25,058 bases of DNA from Fragilaria crotonensis (lineage: Eukaryota > Bacillariophyta > Fragilariophyceae > Fragilariales > Fragilariaceae), in contig JAKSYS010000792.1 of the NCBI GenBank assembly GCA_022925895.1, forward strand, positions 1 through 25,058, given 5' to 3'. The translations under genes and the position numbers were made by a program. Below the pieces are notes generated by a model, which was not told where the DNA came from, searched no databases, and worked only from the letters and a program-made list of their open reading frames with translations. The stretch's first letter is position 1. The number at the start of each line of letters is the position of its first letter. Shown in pieces: positions 1 through 9,378 of this stretch.

Positions 1-488
1 GAATCTATCAGTAAGGTTCGAGCGCTCCGTAATCCGGAGTACTGTCCGTTGTACTCCAGTATGAACCAGGTACTGTACTATAATTCGTCTACTATGTCGA
101 CCTCACAATATGACAGTAGCATTTATTCGGAGGACATGAGTATCATACCTGGTTGCTGGTGGCATACAAGTACACGTACCAATGTTATCTCAACGAAACG
201 TTTTGGGTGATATATAGGGTGATAGGGTCATGTTGGACACCCCGCATAAATACCTTCGAGTCTCGAATGTCATTTGCACAATTGGGCATGACCGCATAAA
301 GAATGACACATGCCAGCAGTCGTATATGTAAACGTAAAAAAGTGACATCGGAAACAAGCATTTTTTCGTTTGTTATCGAAGGACAAGTTAAACATTTATA
401 AAATAAAATCAGAATGCAACATAGTGAATCTCCACTACTTTTATGGGATTAAACGTTTAAGCAACAGCGAACATCATCCTACGACGAA
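1..488. other. Flank upstream of the truncated Cys-rich copy; no gene seen
   Basis: No coding signal was recognised. The first 100 bases are rich in GTAC words, like several other gene flanks in this window. Similarity to the complete paralogue stops abruptly at 489, so the signal-peptide part of that gene is absent here. An AG at 488-489 could act as a 3' splice site for an exon outside the window, but nothing supports one. Confidence 0.5.
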
Positions 489-490
489 GC

Positions 491-2828
491 CCTGGAGTCG
501 GACCTCATCCTGAAACGAAATGTGTTTGCTCTTCGAGAATCTGGAATTGTGAGGCAGAAACTTGCCCAGTCGTCAAGGCAAATGATGCGTTACCTAACGG
601 TTGCACAGCTGACGGCGTAGCGGACTTGTCCAGTAACGACCCCCTCTGCCCTGTCGCAGGTCCGCTGGATGGAGGAGATCCAAGTTCTGGATGTGTGCCT
701 GCTCTCTACGGCAAGAGCTGCTCGTATGGAAGTGAGAAATGGTACGCATTTTATGCATACCATGCTGACTTGTTGTGCGATAGTGTCTTTCTCGTCGTCC
801 TCCCTTGATTGTCGCATCCACCACTAACTGATCTGAATTTGTCGTTTTTCTTGATGCAAAAGCTGTGGCCAATGCCATCCTAACTATATCTCCACATGTG
901 ACTCAAGTGGCATGTGGTTTTCGTTCTACACGGAAGCATGCTTCTTTCCATCATGCCAACGCATACCGATCACGGGTCTTGAAGGAAAGACTTGCGCTGA
1001 AGCCACCAGCGAGATTCTCAAGCTGTACCCTGGAATCAAAGTGCTTTGTGTGAAGGAAACTGATCCCTTGCCAACTGATGACAACTTCGAACGGTACCTA
1101 GTCATTACCGATGCAAATGGCAAAGTCCTTCAGGTTGTCTTCAACAGACTCGTCGCCTGCCCAGCAGAGTCTCCCGTCACGACCGAGCTTTCGTTTTGCG
1201 AATCCCCTGGCCAGGTGTGCAGCTACACGTCCGGAAGTAATCCCTTTCGAAACGCACAGTGCGAATCCTCGGACTCTTGCACCTGCAACTTTGGTAGTTG
1301 GCTCTGTTCAAGGAGCACTATCTGCGCTTCTTCTGAAGGAGCAAGTATTGGAACTGTTGCATCTCCTATTCTTACCGTGTGTCCCGAATCGTCGCCATTG
1401 GTGAGCAACAATACTACTTGCGACGCCGCCGAACCATGCACATTCATCTACAAGAGCAAGATTCCCGGGGCGACGTGTGAAAACACAGACACCTGCACGT
1501 GCACTGGCGGACAGTGGAAGTGTGACAGCGCTCTCGGTTGCGTCCCTGACGAGGCGCCATTCGTCATTGGTTGCCCAGAAGCATCTCCTGCACTTGGCAA
1601 TGTGACTGTTTGTGACGCTGCGCATCAAGAGTCACCGTGTACTTTCAAGTACAGCAGCACCGTTCCCGGAGGCATCTGTCAGAATACCGACACCTGCAGC
1701 TGCAACAGCACCACCTCGATTTGGGAGTGCGAACGCAGTATCGGGTGCGTCTCTGCCAACCCTCCGTTCATTATTGGTTGCCCTGCTGAGTCTCCGGTTG
1801 TCAGCAAAGTCACTACCTGTGATGCTGAACACCAGGAACAGCCGTGTGCGTTCAACTACCGCAGCACCTTTCCTGGAGCTATTTGTCAGAATGCCGACAT
1901 TTGCACCTGCAACAGCACCACGTCGCTTTGGGATTGCCAAAGTTCGATTGGGTGTGTCTCTGACAACCCGCCATTCATCATCGGTTGCCCTTTAGAGTCA
2001 CCAATCGTGAGCAATGTCACTGGCTGTGATGCTCAACACCAGGAACAGCCGTGTGCTTTCAAGTACGGCAGTACGATTCCTGGAGGAAGCTGTGAGAATA
2101 CCGATATCTGTAGCTGCAACAGCAACACCTCGCTTTGGAATTGCGACAGTTCGATTGGATGCGTCTCCGACAACCCTCCAGTCTTAACGTCCAGGATTGC
2201 TTGTCCTGTAGAGTCTCCGTTAGTCAGTAATACCACAACCTGTGATGCTGAACACCAGGACCAACCGTGTTCTTTCGCATACCCCAGTACCATTCCTGGA
2301 GGTATTTGTCAGGCTGCCGACATCTGCAGCTGCAACAGCACCACCGGAGTATGGAATTGCGACAGTTCGATCGCGTGCGTTTCTGAAAACCCTCCGTTCA
2401 TCATCGGTTGCCCCGCCGATTCACCTGTTGTGAGCAATGTCACTGTCTGCGACGCTGCACACCAAGAACAGCCATGTGCCTTCAAGTACGGCAGTACGAT
2501 TCCTGGAGGCATCTGTGAGAATACGGACATCTGTAACTGCAACACTACCAGTGGACTTTGGGATTGCGAAAGTTTGATCGGGTGCGTCTCCGATAACCCT
2601 CCTTTCATTATTGGTTGCCCTTCAGAGCCTCCTGCAATCGGCACTGTATGTGACGCTGAGCACCAGGAACAGCCGTGTACATTTGCTTACAGCAGTACCA
2701 TTCCTGGTGGGATTTGTGAGAATAACGACCTGTGTACCTGCGATAGCACCAGCGGGCTTTGGGCTTGCGATAAGGCGATCTCGTGCGTCTCTGACAACCC
2801 GCCATCGGTTGGTTCGGTGCTTCCTTAA
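491..2828 (+). CDS. 5'-truncated paralogue of secreted Cys-rich repeat protein (possible pseudogene)
   Basis: Two exons, 491-741 and 863-2828, join in frame and stay open to TAA at 2826-2828. The frame matches the complete copy at 6260-9206 from its codon 70 onward, at an exact offset of 5,976 bp through the exon 1/intron boundary. It encodes the Cys-rich head, the potato inhibitor I-like domain (about 978-1142) and eight repeats of about 69 residues with 8 Cys each. The signal peptide and first 69 codons are missing, and no ATG lies between the in-frame TAA near 461 and the homology start. The first ATG of exon 2 (912) would give a 638-residue protein without a secretion signal. The frame is otherwise undamaged, so the loss is recent, or an upstream exon lies outside the window, or gene conversion keeps it open. 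Confidence 0.75.
742..862 (+). other. Intron of truncated Cys-rich copy (121 nt)
   Basis: GTACGC donor, TGCAAAAG acceptor and a CTAAC branch-site-like sequence about 40 nt upstream of the acceptor. Removing it joins the two frames through a split TG|C cysteine codon. The intron has the same length and position as in the other copy, with few base differences. Confidence 0.85.
978..1142 (+). other. Potato inhibitor I-like domain, truncated copy
   Basis: The encoded segment keeps the same landmark residues as the complete copy: GKTCAEA near the start, the loop DPLPTDD, the following ER, and DANGKV near the end. See the entry at 6954-7118 for the alignment to eglin c/CI-2. Confidence 0.5.
1152..2825 (+). 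repeat. Coding array of eight ~207-bp repeats (8-Cys units)
   Basis: Eight units start with the pattern (I/V)(G/A)CP.ESP and end with C(V/A)SDNPP; most units contain PGGIC and C.CNSTT..W.C. Units 1-4 match units 1-4 of the complete copy, and units 6-8 match units 8-10. Unit 5 is a hybrid: its start is like unit 5 of the complete copy, and its end (NPPVLTSR) is like unit 7 (NPPVATFR). Confidence 0.85.
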
Positions 2829-3008
2829 TTATCAATCTATTCCAAAGTAGCGACTACTTTCGATTCTGCTCTTGGGACCAGCTCGACGCTTGAGACCGAA
2901 GCTTAGTCTGGCGTACGTTATACACAAAGATAACGTAGGCATGCATTGATGAGGGATCAGCATTGATTGTTCAACACGTAGTAGTCGCTGCAATAGTACG
3001 ACATGGTA
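2829..3008 (+). other. Duplicated 3' flank of truncated Cys-rich copy
   Basis: This stretch resembles 9207-9378 (shared words include TTTCGATTCTG, TTGAGACCGA and GATAACGTAGG), with more substitutions and small indels than the coding part. It marks the right edge of the duplicated unit and probably contains the 3' UTR. No polyadenylation signal could be fixed. Confidence 0.65.
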
Positions 3009-3514
3009 GTCCCGCAAAAATGCTGTAGATCTGAGTCTTCTCGGTATCTTTTCGGTCAGATTTGGGGTCGTTGGCTACCGAACATCGAGAGATAGAAACT
3101 CCGAACATGCTGTCGAGGAGCTGATGAGTGGATGTCGATGTTTAGCACTATTCTTGAACCTATGTTATATCATGAGGTTGCCTAATCACCGGCAGTCCTT
3201 CTTCTTTGAACAAAAATGAGATGTCTTCAGTCGCTCCTTCTTAGCGAAGCACATTCCAGGCCGTTGGACTATTCGACGATGTCGGTTTTCTTTCACTCAG
3301 CGCCTATATGTTACTCTGTTTACTCTAGTAGGCTCTAACTCGAAGAGGAATCGGACACAAAGCACTACGGGACTGCAGATACTGAGGCCGCATACCAATT
3401 ACACTTGCGTAATCAAATGTAGCGTGTAGCAGGCTCGTTCTCTGAACCGAGCGCCCCACAATCGGTCGGTAACGTAGGGATGGAAAATCCAGAGCATCAA
3501 AAATGTGATCAATG
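3009..3514. other. Intergenic, nothing recognised
   Basis: No homology to the other copy is visible past about 3010. No convincing coding frame, RNA gene or repeat was seen on either strand. Confidence 0.4.
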
Positions 3515-4230
3515 TCACGACTTCACGTCCCTGGAATACTTTCGTCTGCGTAGTCGTGCGTCTTCTTCGAAGTCGAGGGATGATTCTCGAAGCTGATTCA
3601 GTGCATCAGCAAAGTGTACGGTCTGCAGAGAAAACAATGACTCGCCGTCCACATGTACCAAGGCATTTGTTTTGAAACGACTGGATCGGTCAGAATCCAA
3701 AATTGTGAAACTGACTTGTCGAGCTCACCATCTAGACAATGAAGGCGTTACTCGTTAATACGAGCACTGTTTTAGGAGCAACGACTTCATATGCTTCAAC
3801 ACCTTACCCGCTTCAATGAAATCTCGCAGTTGTCGTGGACCCAATTCGTCCAACCTCGTCGTGAACGCAAGGTCTCCATTCATCAGTGCATACAACAAGG
3901 CCGCAGTTTAGTCCACGTGGCGAGCAGCTTCACCATGGACAAGAGAAAGAACTAGAGTCAAAGGCCCTGTCGTCCAGCTCAGCAGGGGTGCAACTCATTC
4001 AAGGAAATCAATGGCCTCGGACACAAAAACCGAGATTTCAGCTTCTTAATCATTGACAACGTACGAAAGCACGACACTGCCATAACGATAGGATTTGCAA
4101 ATGCTTCAAAAGGAGCCTGAGAGCATGCAGCAAATGCACGTAGGGACAGGAGGGGCCAAAGTCAATCGAGAACGGAGATGAGGCCACAATCAGCACCGAC
4201 GTGGTGATGATATGCACGGAGCATCAATCA
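3515..4230 (-). pseudogene. Decayed protein-coding gene of unknown family
   Basis: Reading the minus strand from about 4230 gives a protein-like translation broken by in-frame stops at 4162-4164, 4046-4048, 3995-3997 and 3908-3910, plus a frame change between 4162 and 4046. Coherent blocks include AFANPIVMAVSCF, EAIDFLE, WTTGPLTLVLSLVHGEAARHV and YALMNGDLAFTTRLDELGPR, then FIEAGKVLKHMKSLLLK, ending at TAA 3755-3757. A further open stretch (3700-3515) with LVHVDGESLFSLQTVHFADAL follows. The blocks look like ordinary helical protein with regular amino-acid use, unlike random translation. I do not recognise the family. Stops, frame change and absence of a usable start argue for a dead gene; a gene with several small introns is less likely. 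Confidence 0.5.
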
Positions 4231-4871
4231 ACATGACATAATCATGGTGTTAAAACCAGTGGAGACGGCTGCCGGTGTGTCATTGAATGCTGTGATGCAA
4301 CGACGGAAAGCGCCACTGAGTGCAAGATGTCAAACGAGGTGCATCTGAAGTGCACCCAACCACTAGATAACAACCTTCGGAGCGCCCCTCCCAGGAAATT
4401 GTCGATCGTTGCAAACGCCGTGGTAGCACACCCAGGTATGAAGGGAGGACAGAAGCCACATTCCTCCGCGCAGTCGCCGTGGATAGTTTAATTTCAGAAT
4501 TAGACCGGGCCTTGACGTTCGGGACCCACTAAATCTGCTGCCAAATAATCGTGAACTTCGGCTTACGGTCGATGACACGGCGCCGCGTTTCTTCGAATGT
4601 CCACATGCCAGTACAAACGGCGGCCTCCTCGTCTTTTCAAGTGTTTATTTGTCTCTGCCTTCCTTGTTCGTTTCCCTAATAAGCGCTTTGTGCTGTGCCT
4701 TCTTAACGTCGCCTATGCTGTTGGGTCAACACAGATCGTCTGGACTTTGGACCGTCAAGAGGTAATGAATGAACTCCTGGCAAGTGGCGAGTAGTCTACA
4801 AAAGGTTTATGACACCAATAGAGAATCGTAGCAATCTCGGGTGTGACAGAAGCGAGAAGCGAGGGATCATT
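4231..4871. other. Intergenic, nothing recognised
   Basis: Only short overlapping frames on both strands (for example 4597-4794 plus and 4363-4578 minus), with no recognisable motif. The start of the decayed minus-strand gene may extend into this stretch. Confidence 0.35.
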
Positions 4872-4901
4872 CTACTACCACCTAAAAATGGCTTAGAGCC
4901 A
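4872..4901 (+). repeat. Left terminal inverted repeat (30 bp)
   Basis: Identical over all 30 bases to the reverse complement of 5587-5616. Similarity continues weakly for a few more bases after one mismatch (CTAAA against TTAAA). Confidence 0.85.
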
Positions 4902-5136
4902 CTAAATTACATCATGTCGGACTAAAAATATCAAAATGAAAATCTGTTGAATCTATTTCACTTCACACGTAACATTTTAGATAATGCTTTTAGGTATCAT
5001 ATGGTTTAATCATTTCTGCACTGGAGAAAGAATTGATTAAGTTGTCGATGATTTTGGAAGCTTCATTTTTGTTTTTAGTGGCTCCAAGCAATTTATTGAT
5101 TCTATATATACTCTTATAGTTTTCAATGTTCATCCG

Positions 5137-5568
5137 TTGAATAATTTTACACCATTCGACAAAAATTTCACCCCATTCCCAGGTACTGCTACGCTGATTG
5201 TACGCAGAGCACCGGTATTGATTTGGAGGAGGTACCACGAACCAGTCCCGTGCGAACAGGTTCTACATGTGAAATTTATTTCCCGAAAATGGCATCGATA
5301 TTTCTCGCATGCGCTCGACGGAGTACTGCGTTGTACGCAATGCAAAATTGGAGGCCCGGCTCAATGGTGTACAATTCGGGAGGTGCAAAATTTCCGTGGT
5401 ACCAACTTCCAGTGTGATTATCATTACACAGTCATCCAAAATTTACTTTTTGGACAGCAAATGAACGTAGCTCCACATTGCAGCGAACGTCATTGCCATA
5501 TGTGTAGTAGCAATTCAATGGATATTGAGGTCCTTTTTCGTAGAGGCAAAGAAAATTACACCATTTAA
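5137..5568 (+). CDS. Hypothetical 143-codon frame inside the TIR element
   Basis: The longest frame in the element, ending just before the right inverted repeat. The predicted protein has a basic stretch (FISRKWHRYFSHAL) and Cys/His pairs (RCTQCK, HCSERHCHMC) that could bind zinc, as in DNA-binding domains. No DDE catalytic core can be seen, and the family is not recognised. An overlapping minus-strand frame (5238-4990, with GEIFVEWCKIIQRM) competes with it. Only one of the two, or neither, is likely to be real. Confidence 0.25.
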   Translation: MNNFTPFDKNFTPFPGTATLIVRRAPVLIWRRYHEPVPCEQVLHVKFISRKWHRYFSHALDGVLRCTQCKIGGPAQWCTIREVQNFRGTNFQCDYHYTVIQNLLFGQQMNVAPHCSERHCHMCSSNSMDIEVLFRRGKENYTI

Positions 5569-5586
5569 TGGCTGAAATTTTTTTAA

Positions 5587-5616
5587 TGGCTCTAAGCCAT
5601 TTTTAGGTGGTAGTAG
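5587..5616 (-). repeat. Right terminal inverted repeat (30 bp)
   Basis: Reverse complement of 4872-4901 without mismatch. A second TTTAATGGCT word just inside (about 5565-5575) repeats part of the end sequence. Confidence 0.85.
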
Positions 5617-6259
5617 CTTCGGCAATTATGCTGTGAACCGGAATGTTCTACAGACCCGACGAAAATCGCTTGGGTATGTCACACAAAAGTACTCATGACA
5701 TTCGAACGACCATTCGAGTTTGTAGGGGATCAAATACATAGAACAACATCGACTATGAGATGTCGTGCCAAATATGTCGTCATACCGATGAATCGATGTT
5801 TAAGAATTGCCAACACGATTTGGTCCATACTTAATACACTCGTGAATGAACAACTAACCAACTTGCTACCAATGGATACATGTTCAATGCTTATTCATGC
5901 GTCCATCACTTCGCGTATCTAGTCTATATATAGCCCATGTAAAAATCAAAATCTAAGTATGTACTCTGGAGTACATCGTTCAAGGACCAGGTACTACTAT
6001 AGCATACCAGTCTTCGACGTAACATGAAAACCTGAATTCAAGCCGGAATCCTGGATCCGACCTGACGTGTCTACCCCACATTCCAAAAAGATATGAATCT
6101 ACAGTACAATACTCAGAGAACCAGATTCTACGTGTGTGAGTAGGACCTACTTCACGTGTTAATTCAGTAAATTGCTCACACTTTTTTCACGTAGTCACCT
6201 TTCAGATTGCGACTTGCGACCGATAACCAAAGTAGCTCCGTCAGAAGCTAACGGCCACC
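5617..6259 (+). promoter_or_regulatory. Upstream region of the complete Cys-rich gene
   Basis: No gene was recognised in these 640 bases; the 75-codon frame at 5695-5922 has no support. The stretch holds an inverted repeat ATGTACTC-TG-GAGTACAT (5959-5976) followed by GGTACTACTAT. It ends in GGCCACCATG, a strong eukaryotic start context. No TATA box could be placed with confidence. Confidence 0.4.
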
Positions 6260-9206
6260 ATGTTAGCATCCAATGTTTGGACTTTCCTACTTGCCCTCAG
6301 CTTTGCTGTTGTGCAAGGGGAGCCAGAGCCTCCTTGGTTTCAGCGCATCTCCGCCACATTCGATGGCGTTAATCTCCAGAAATGCAGTAGGAGGCCCAAG
6401 GCGCCAGAGAACAATACCCGGTGCTCGAAAATCCCCAAAACCTGCTTCTTCGGAAATCAAGATTGCCCTGGAGTCGGACCTCACCCGGTAACGAAATGTG
6501 CTTGCTCTTCGAGAATCTGGAAGTGTGAGGCAGAGACATGCCCAGTCGTCAAGGCAAATGATGCGTTACCTAACGGTTGCACAGCTGACGGCGTAGCGGA
6601 CTTGTCCAGTAACGACCCCCTCTGCCCTGTCGCAGGTCCGCTGGATGGAGGAGATCCAAGTTCTGGATGTGTGCCTGCTCTCTACGGCAAGAGCTGCGCG
6701 TATGGAAGTGAGAAATGGTACGCAGTTTATGCATACCATGCTGACTTGTTGTGTGACAGTGCCTTTCTCGTCGTCCTCCCTTGATTGTCGCATCCACCAC
6801 TAACTGATCTGAATTTCTCGTTTTTCTTGATGCAAAAGCTGTGGCCAATGCCATCCTAACTATATCTCCACATGTGACTCAAGTGGAGAGTGGTTTTCGT
6901 TCTTCACGGATGCATGCTTATTTCCATCATGCCAACGCATACCTATTACCGGTCTCGAAGGAAAGACTTGCGCTGAAGCGACAAGCGAGATTCTCAAGCT
7001 GTACCCTGGAATCAAAGTGCTTTGTGTGAAGGAAACTGATCCCTTGCCAACTGATGACAACTTCGAACGGTACCTAGTCATTACCGATGCCAATGGTAAA
7101 GTCCTTCAGGTTGTCTTCAACAAAGTCGTCGCCTGCCCGGCAGAGTCTCCCGTCACGACCGAGCTTTCGTTTTGCGAATCCCCTGGCCAGGTCTGCAGCT
7201 ACGTCTACGAAAGTAATCCCATTCCAAACGCCAAGTGCGAGGCTTCGGATTCTTGCACCTGCAACTTTGGTAGTTGGCTCTGTTCGAGTGGCATTGCCTG
7301 CGTTGGAGGAGAAATTCAACCTCCCGTTCTTACCGTTTGTCCCGAAACGTCGCCATTGGTGAGCAACAATACGACTTGCGACGCCGCGGCTGGACCCTGC
7401 ACATTCATCTACAAAAGCAAGATTCCCGGGGCGACGTGTGAAAGCACAGACACCTGCACGTGCACTGGTGGACAGTGGAAGTGTGATAGTGTTGTCGGGT
7501 GCGTTCCTGACGAGGCGCCATTCATCATTGGTTGCCCAGAAGCATCTCCTGCACTTGGCAATGTGACTGTGTGCGATGCTGCGCACCAGGAGTCACCGTG
7601 TACTTTCAAGTACAGTAGTACCATTCCTGGAGGCATCTGTCAGAATACCGACACCTGCGGCTGCAACAGTACCACCTCGATTTGGGATTGCGAACGCAGT
7701 ATCGGGTGCGTCTCTGCCAACCCTCCTTTCATTATTGGTTGCCCTGCTGAGTCTCCGGTCGTCAGCAAAGTCAATGCCTGCGATGCTCAACACCAGGAAC
7801 AGCCGTGTTCCTTCAACTACGGCAGCACCTTTCCTGGAGCTATTTGTCAGAATGCCGACATTTGCACGTGCAACAGCACCACGGCGCTTTGGGATTGCCA
7901 AAGTTCGATTGGGTGTGTCTCTGACAACCCGCCTTTCATCATCGGTTGCCCTCTAGAGTCACCAGTCGTGAGCAATGTCACGAGCTGTGATGCTCAACAC
8001 CAGGAACAGCCGTGCGCTTTCAAGTACGGCAGTACGATTCCTGGAGGCATCTGTCAGAATGCCGACATTTGCTCATGCAACAGCACCACCTCGCTTTGGA
8101 ATTGCGAGGTGTCGATCGGATGTGTTTCTGACAATCCTCCGTTCATTATTGGTTGCCCTTTAGAGTCACCAGTCGTCAGCAATGTCACGAGCTGTGATGC
8201 TCAACACCCGGAACAGCCGTGTTCTTTCAATTATGGCAGTACGATTCCTGGAGGCATCTGCGGGAATACCGACATGTGCACCTGCAACAGCACCACCGCG
8301 CTTTGGGACTGCCAAAGTTTGATCGCGTGTGTCTCTGACAACCCTACGTTCATCATTGCGTGTCCCGCAGAGTCTCCAGTCGTTAGCAATGTCACTGTCT
8401 GTGACGCTGCACACCAGGAACAGCCGTGTACTTTCAAGTACGGCAGTACGATTCCTGGAGGCATCTGTGAGAATACCGACATTTGCACCTGCAACGGCAC
8501 CACCGCGCTTTGGAATTGCGACAGTTTGATCGGATGCGTCTCCGACAATCCCCCTGTCGCTACATTCAGAATTGCGTGTCCTGTAGAGTCTCCGTTAGTC
8601 AGCAATACTACAACCTGTGATGCTGAACACCAGGACCATCCGTGTTCTTTTGGATACCCCAGTACCATTCCTGGAGGTATTTGTCAGACTGTGGACATCT
8701 GCAGCTGCAACAGCACCACTGGACTTTGGAATTGCGACAGTTCGATTGGGTGCGTCTCAGCCGACCCTCCGTTCATCATTGGTTGCCCCGCAGAGTCTCC
8801 CGTTGTCGGCAATGTCACTGTCTGTGATGCTGCACACCAAGAACAGCCATGTTCTTTCAAGTACAGCAGTACGATTCCTGGAGGCATCTGTGGGAATACC
8901 GACATTTGCACCTGCAACAATGTTACCGCACTATGGAATTGCGAAAGCTTGATCGGGTGCGTATCTGACAATCCTCCTTTCATTATTGGTTGCCCATCAG
9001 AGCCTCCTGCAAACGGCACGGTTTGTGACGCTCAACACCAGGAACAGCCGTGTGGTTTCGTTTACAACAGCACCATTCCAGGAGGCATTTGTGAGAATAA
9101 GGATCTGTGTACCTGCGACAGCCCTGGCGGGCTTTGGGTTTGCGATAAGGCGATCGCGTGCGTCTCTGACAACCCGCCATCAATCGGCTCGGGGGTTCGT
9201 GATTGA
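6260..9206 (+). CDS. Secreted Cys-rich repeat protein with potato inhibitor I-like domain
   Basis: Exons 6260-6717 and 6839-9206 encode 941 residues; the ATG sits in GGCCACCATG. Residues 1-20 form a signal peptide (hydrophobic FLLALSFAVV, cleavage after QG). Residues 21-190 are a Cys-rich head with a CCGQC motif across the splice site. Residues about 192-246 resemble the potato inhibitor I (eglin/CI-2) fold. Residues 250-941 are ten tandem units of about 69 residues, each with 8 Cys (four possible disulfides); most carry NVT/NTT and NST sequons for N-glycosylation. There is no membrane segment or GPI-type tail, so the protein is probably exported to the wall or medium. The repeat family is not one I recognise; C.C...W.C recalls VWC-like modules only loosely. 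A role in adhesion, wall structure or protease control is inference. The gene is one of two direct copies. Confidence 0.85.
6718..6838 (+). other. Intron of Cys-rich gene (121 nt)
   Basis: GTACGC donor after GAAATG, CTAACTGATC branch-like site, pyrimidine-rich tract and TGCAAAAG acceptor. Splicing joins K152 to a cysteine codon split TG|C and enters the long downstream frame. Reading through instead gives a stop after 22 codons. Confidence 0.88.
6954..7118 (+). other. Potato inhibitor I (I13)-like domain in Cys-rich protein
   Basis: Residues 192-246 follow the eglin c/CI-2 pattern: GK..AEA..EIL....P at the helix, a hydrophobic strand (IKVLCV), an inhibitory-type loop ETDPLPTDDNF, a conserved Arg after the loop (R230), and V..DANGKV as the last strand. 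Without gaps, the eglin P1-P1' pair Leu-Asp falls on Thr224-Asp225. Known members are serine protease inhibitors. A Thr at P1 would predict a target different from trypsin or chymotrypsin. The assignment rests on pattern reading alone. Confidence 0.5.
7128..9203 (+). repeat. Coding array of ten ~207-bp repeats (8-Cys units)
   Basis: Ten head-to-tail units of 63-73 residues. Units 3-9 are very similar to each other. Units 1 and 2 and the last unit are more diverged, as expected where the array edges escape unequal exchange. The array accounts for about 74% of the protein and has two units more than the paralogue. Confidence 0.9.
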
Positions 9207-9378
9207 CAGTAATTTTCGACGTAGCGACAACTTTCGATTCTGCGCTTGGGACTGGCTCGACGTTTGAGACCGAGGGTTAGTCTGAAATACATTATATGCA
9301 TGATAACGTAGGTATTCATTGATGATGCTAAGCCTTGATTGTGTACTACCTTGCAGCAGTTGCACTTGCAAGACATGA
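9207..9378 (+). other. Duplicated 3' flank of complete Cys-rich gene
   Basis: Similar to 2829-3008, and marks the right end of the duplicated segment. It presumably carries the 3' UTR. Confidence 0.6.

Larger units (their letters stand above)
4872..5616. mobile_element. 745-bp terminal-inverted-repeat DNA element
   Basis: The two ends are a perfect 30-bp inverted repeat beginning CTACTACCACC. The element lies in otherwise non-coding DNA between the two Cys-rich gene copies. Its interior is AT-richer than the surroundings and holds one 143-codon plus-strand frame and an overlapping 82-codon minus-strand frame. Bases flanking the ends (ATCATT on the left, CTTCGG on the right) show no clear target-site duplication, so the superfamily cannot be assigned. 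The size and lack of a recognisable transposase suggest a non-autonomous (MITE-like) element. Confidence 0.75.

Noticed and set aside
1152-2825. CRISPR-like or satellite repeat
   Set aside because: Units are 207 bp, contiguous without spacers, in frame and Cys-patterned. They are protein-coding tandem repeats.
5695-5922. 75-codon plus-strand frame
   Set aside because: Short, unsupported, and inside a probable promoter.
6260-6784. 174-residue stand-alone secreted protein
   Set aside because: Its last 22 codons are intron read-through; the GT-AG intron at 6718-6838 joins it to the long downstream frame. The same artefact appears at 626-808.
8231-8668. Minus-strand frames across the repeat arrays (145, 111, 106 and 170 codons)
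   Set aside because: Antisense of the repeat units. The recurring PPGIVLPYLK and HGCSWC strings are reversed copies of the coding repeat.
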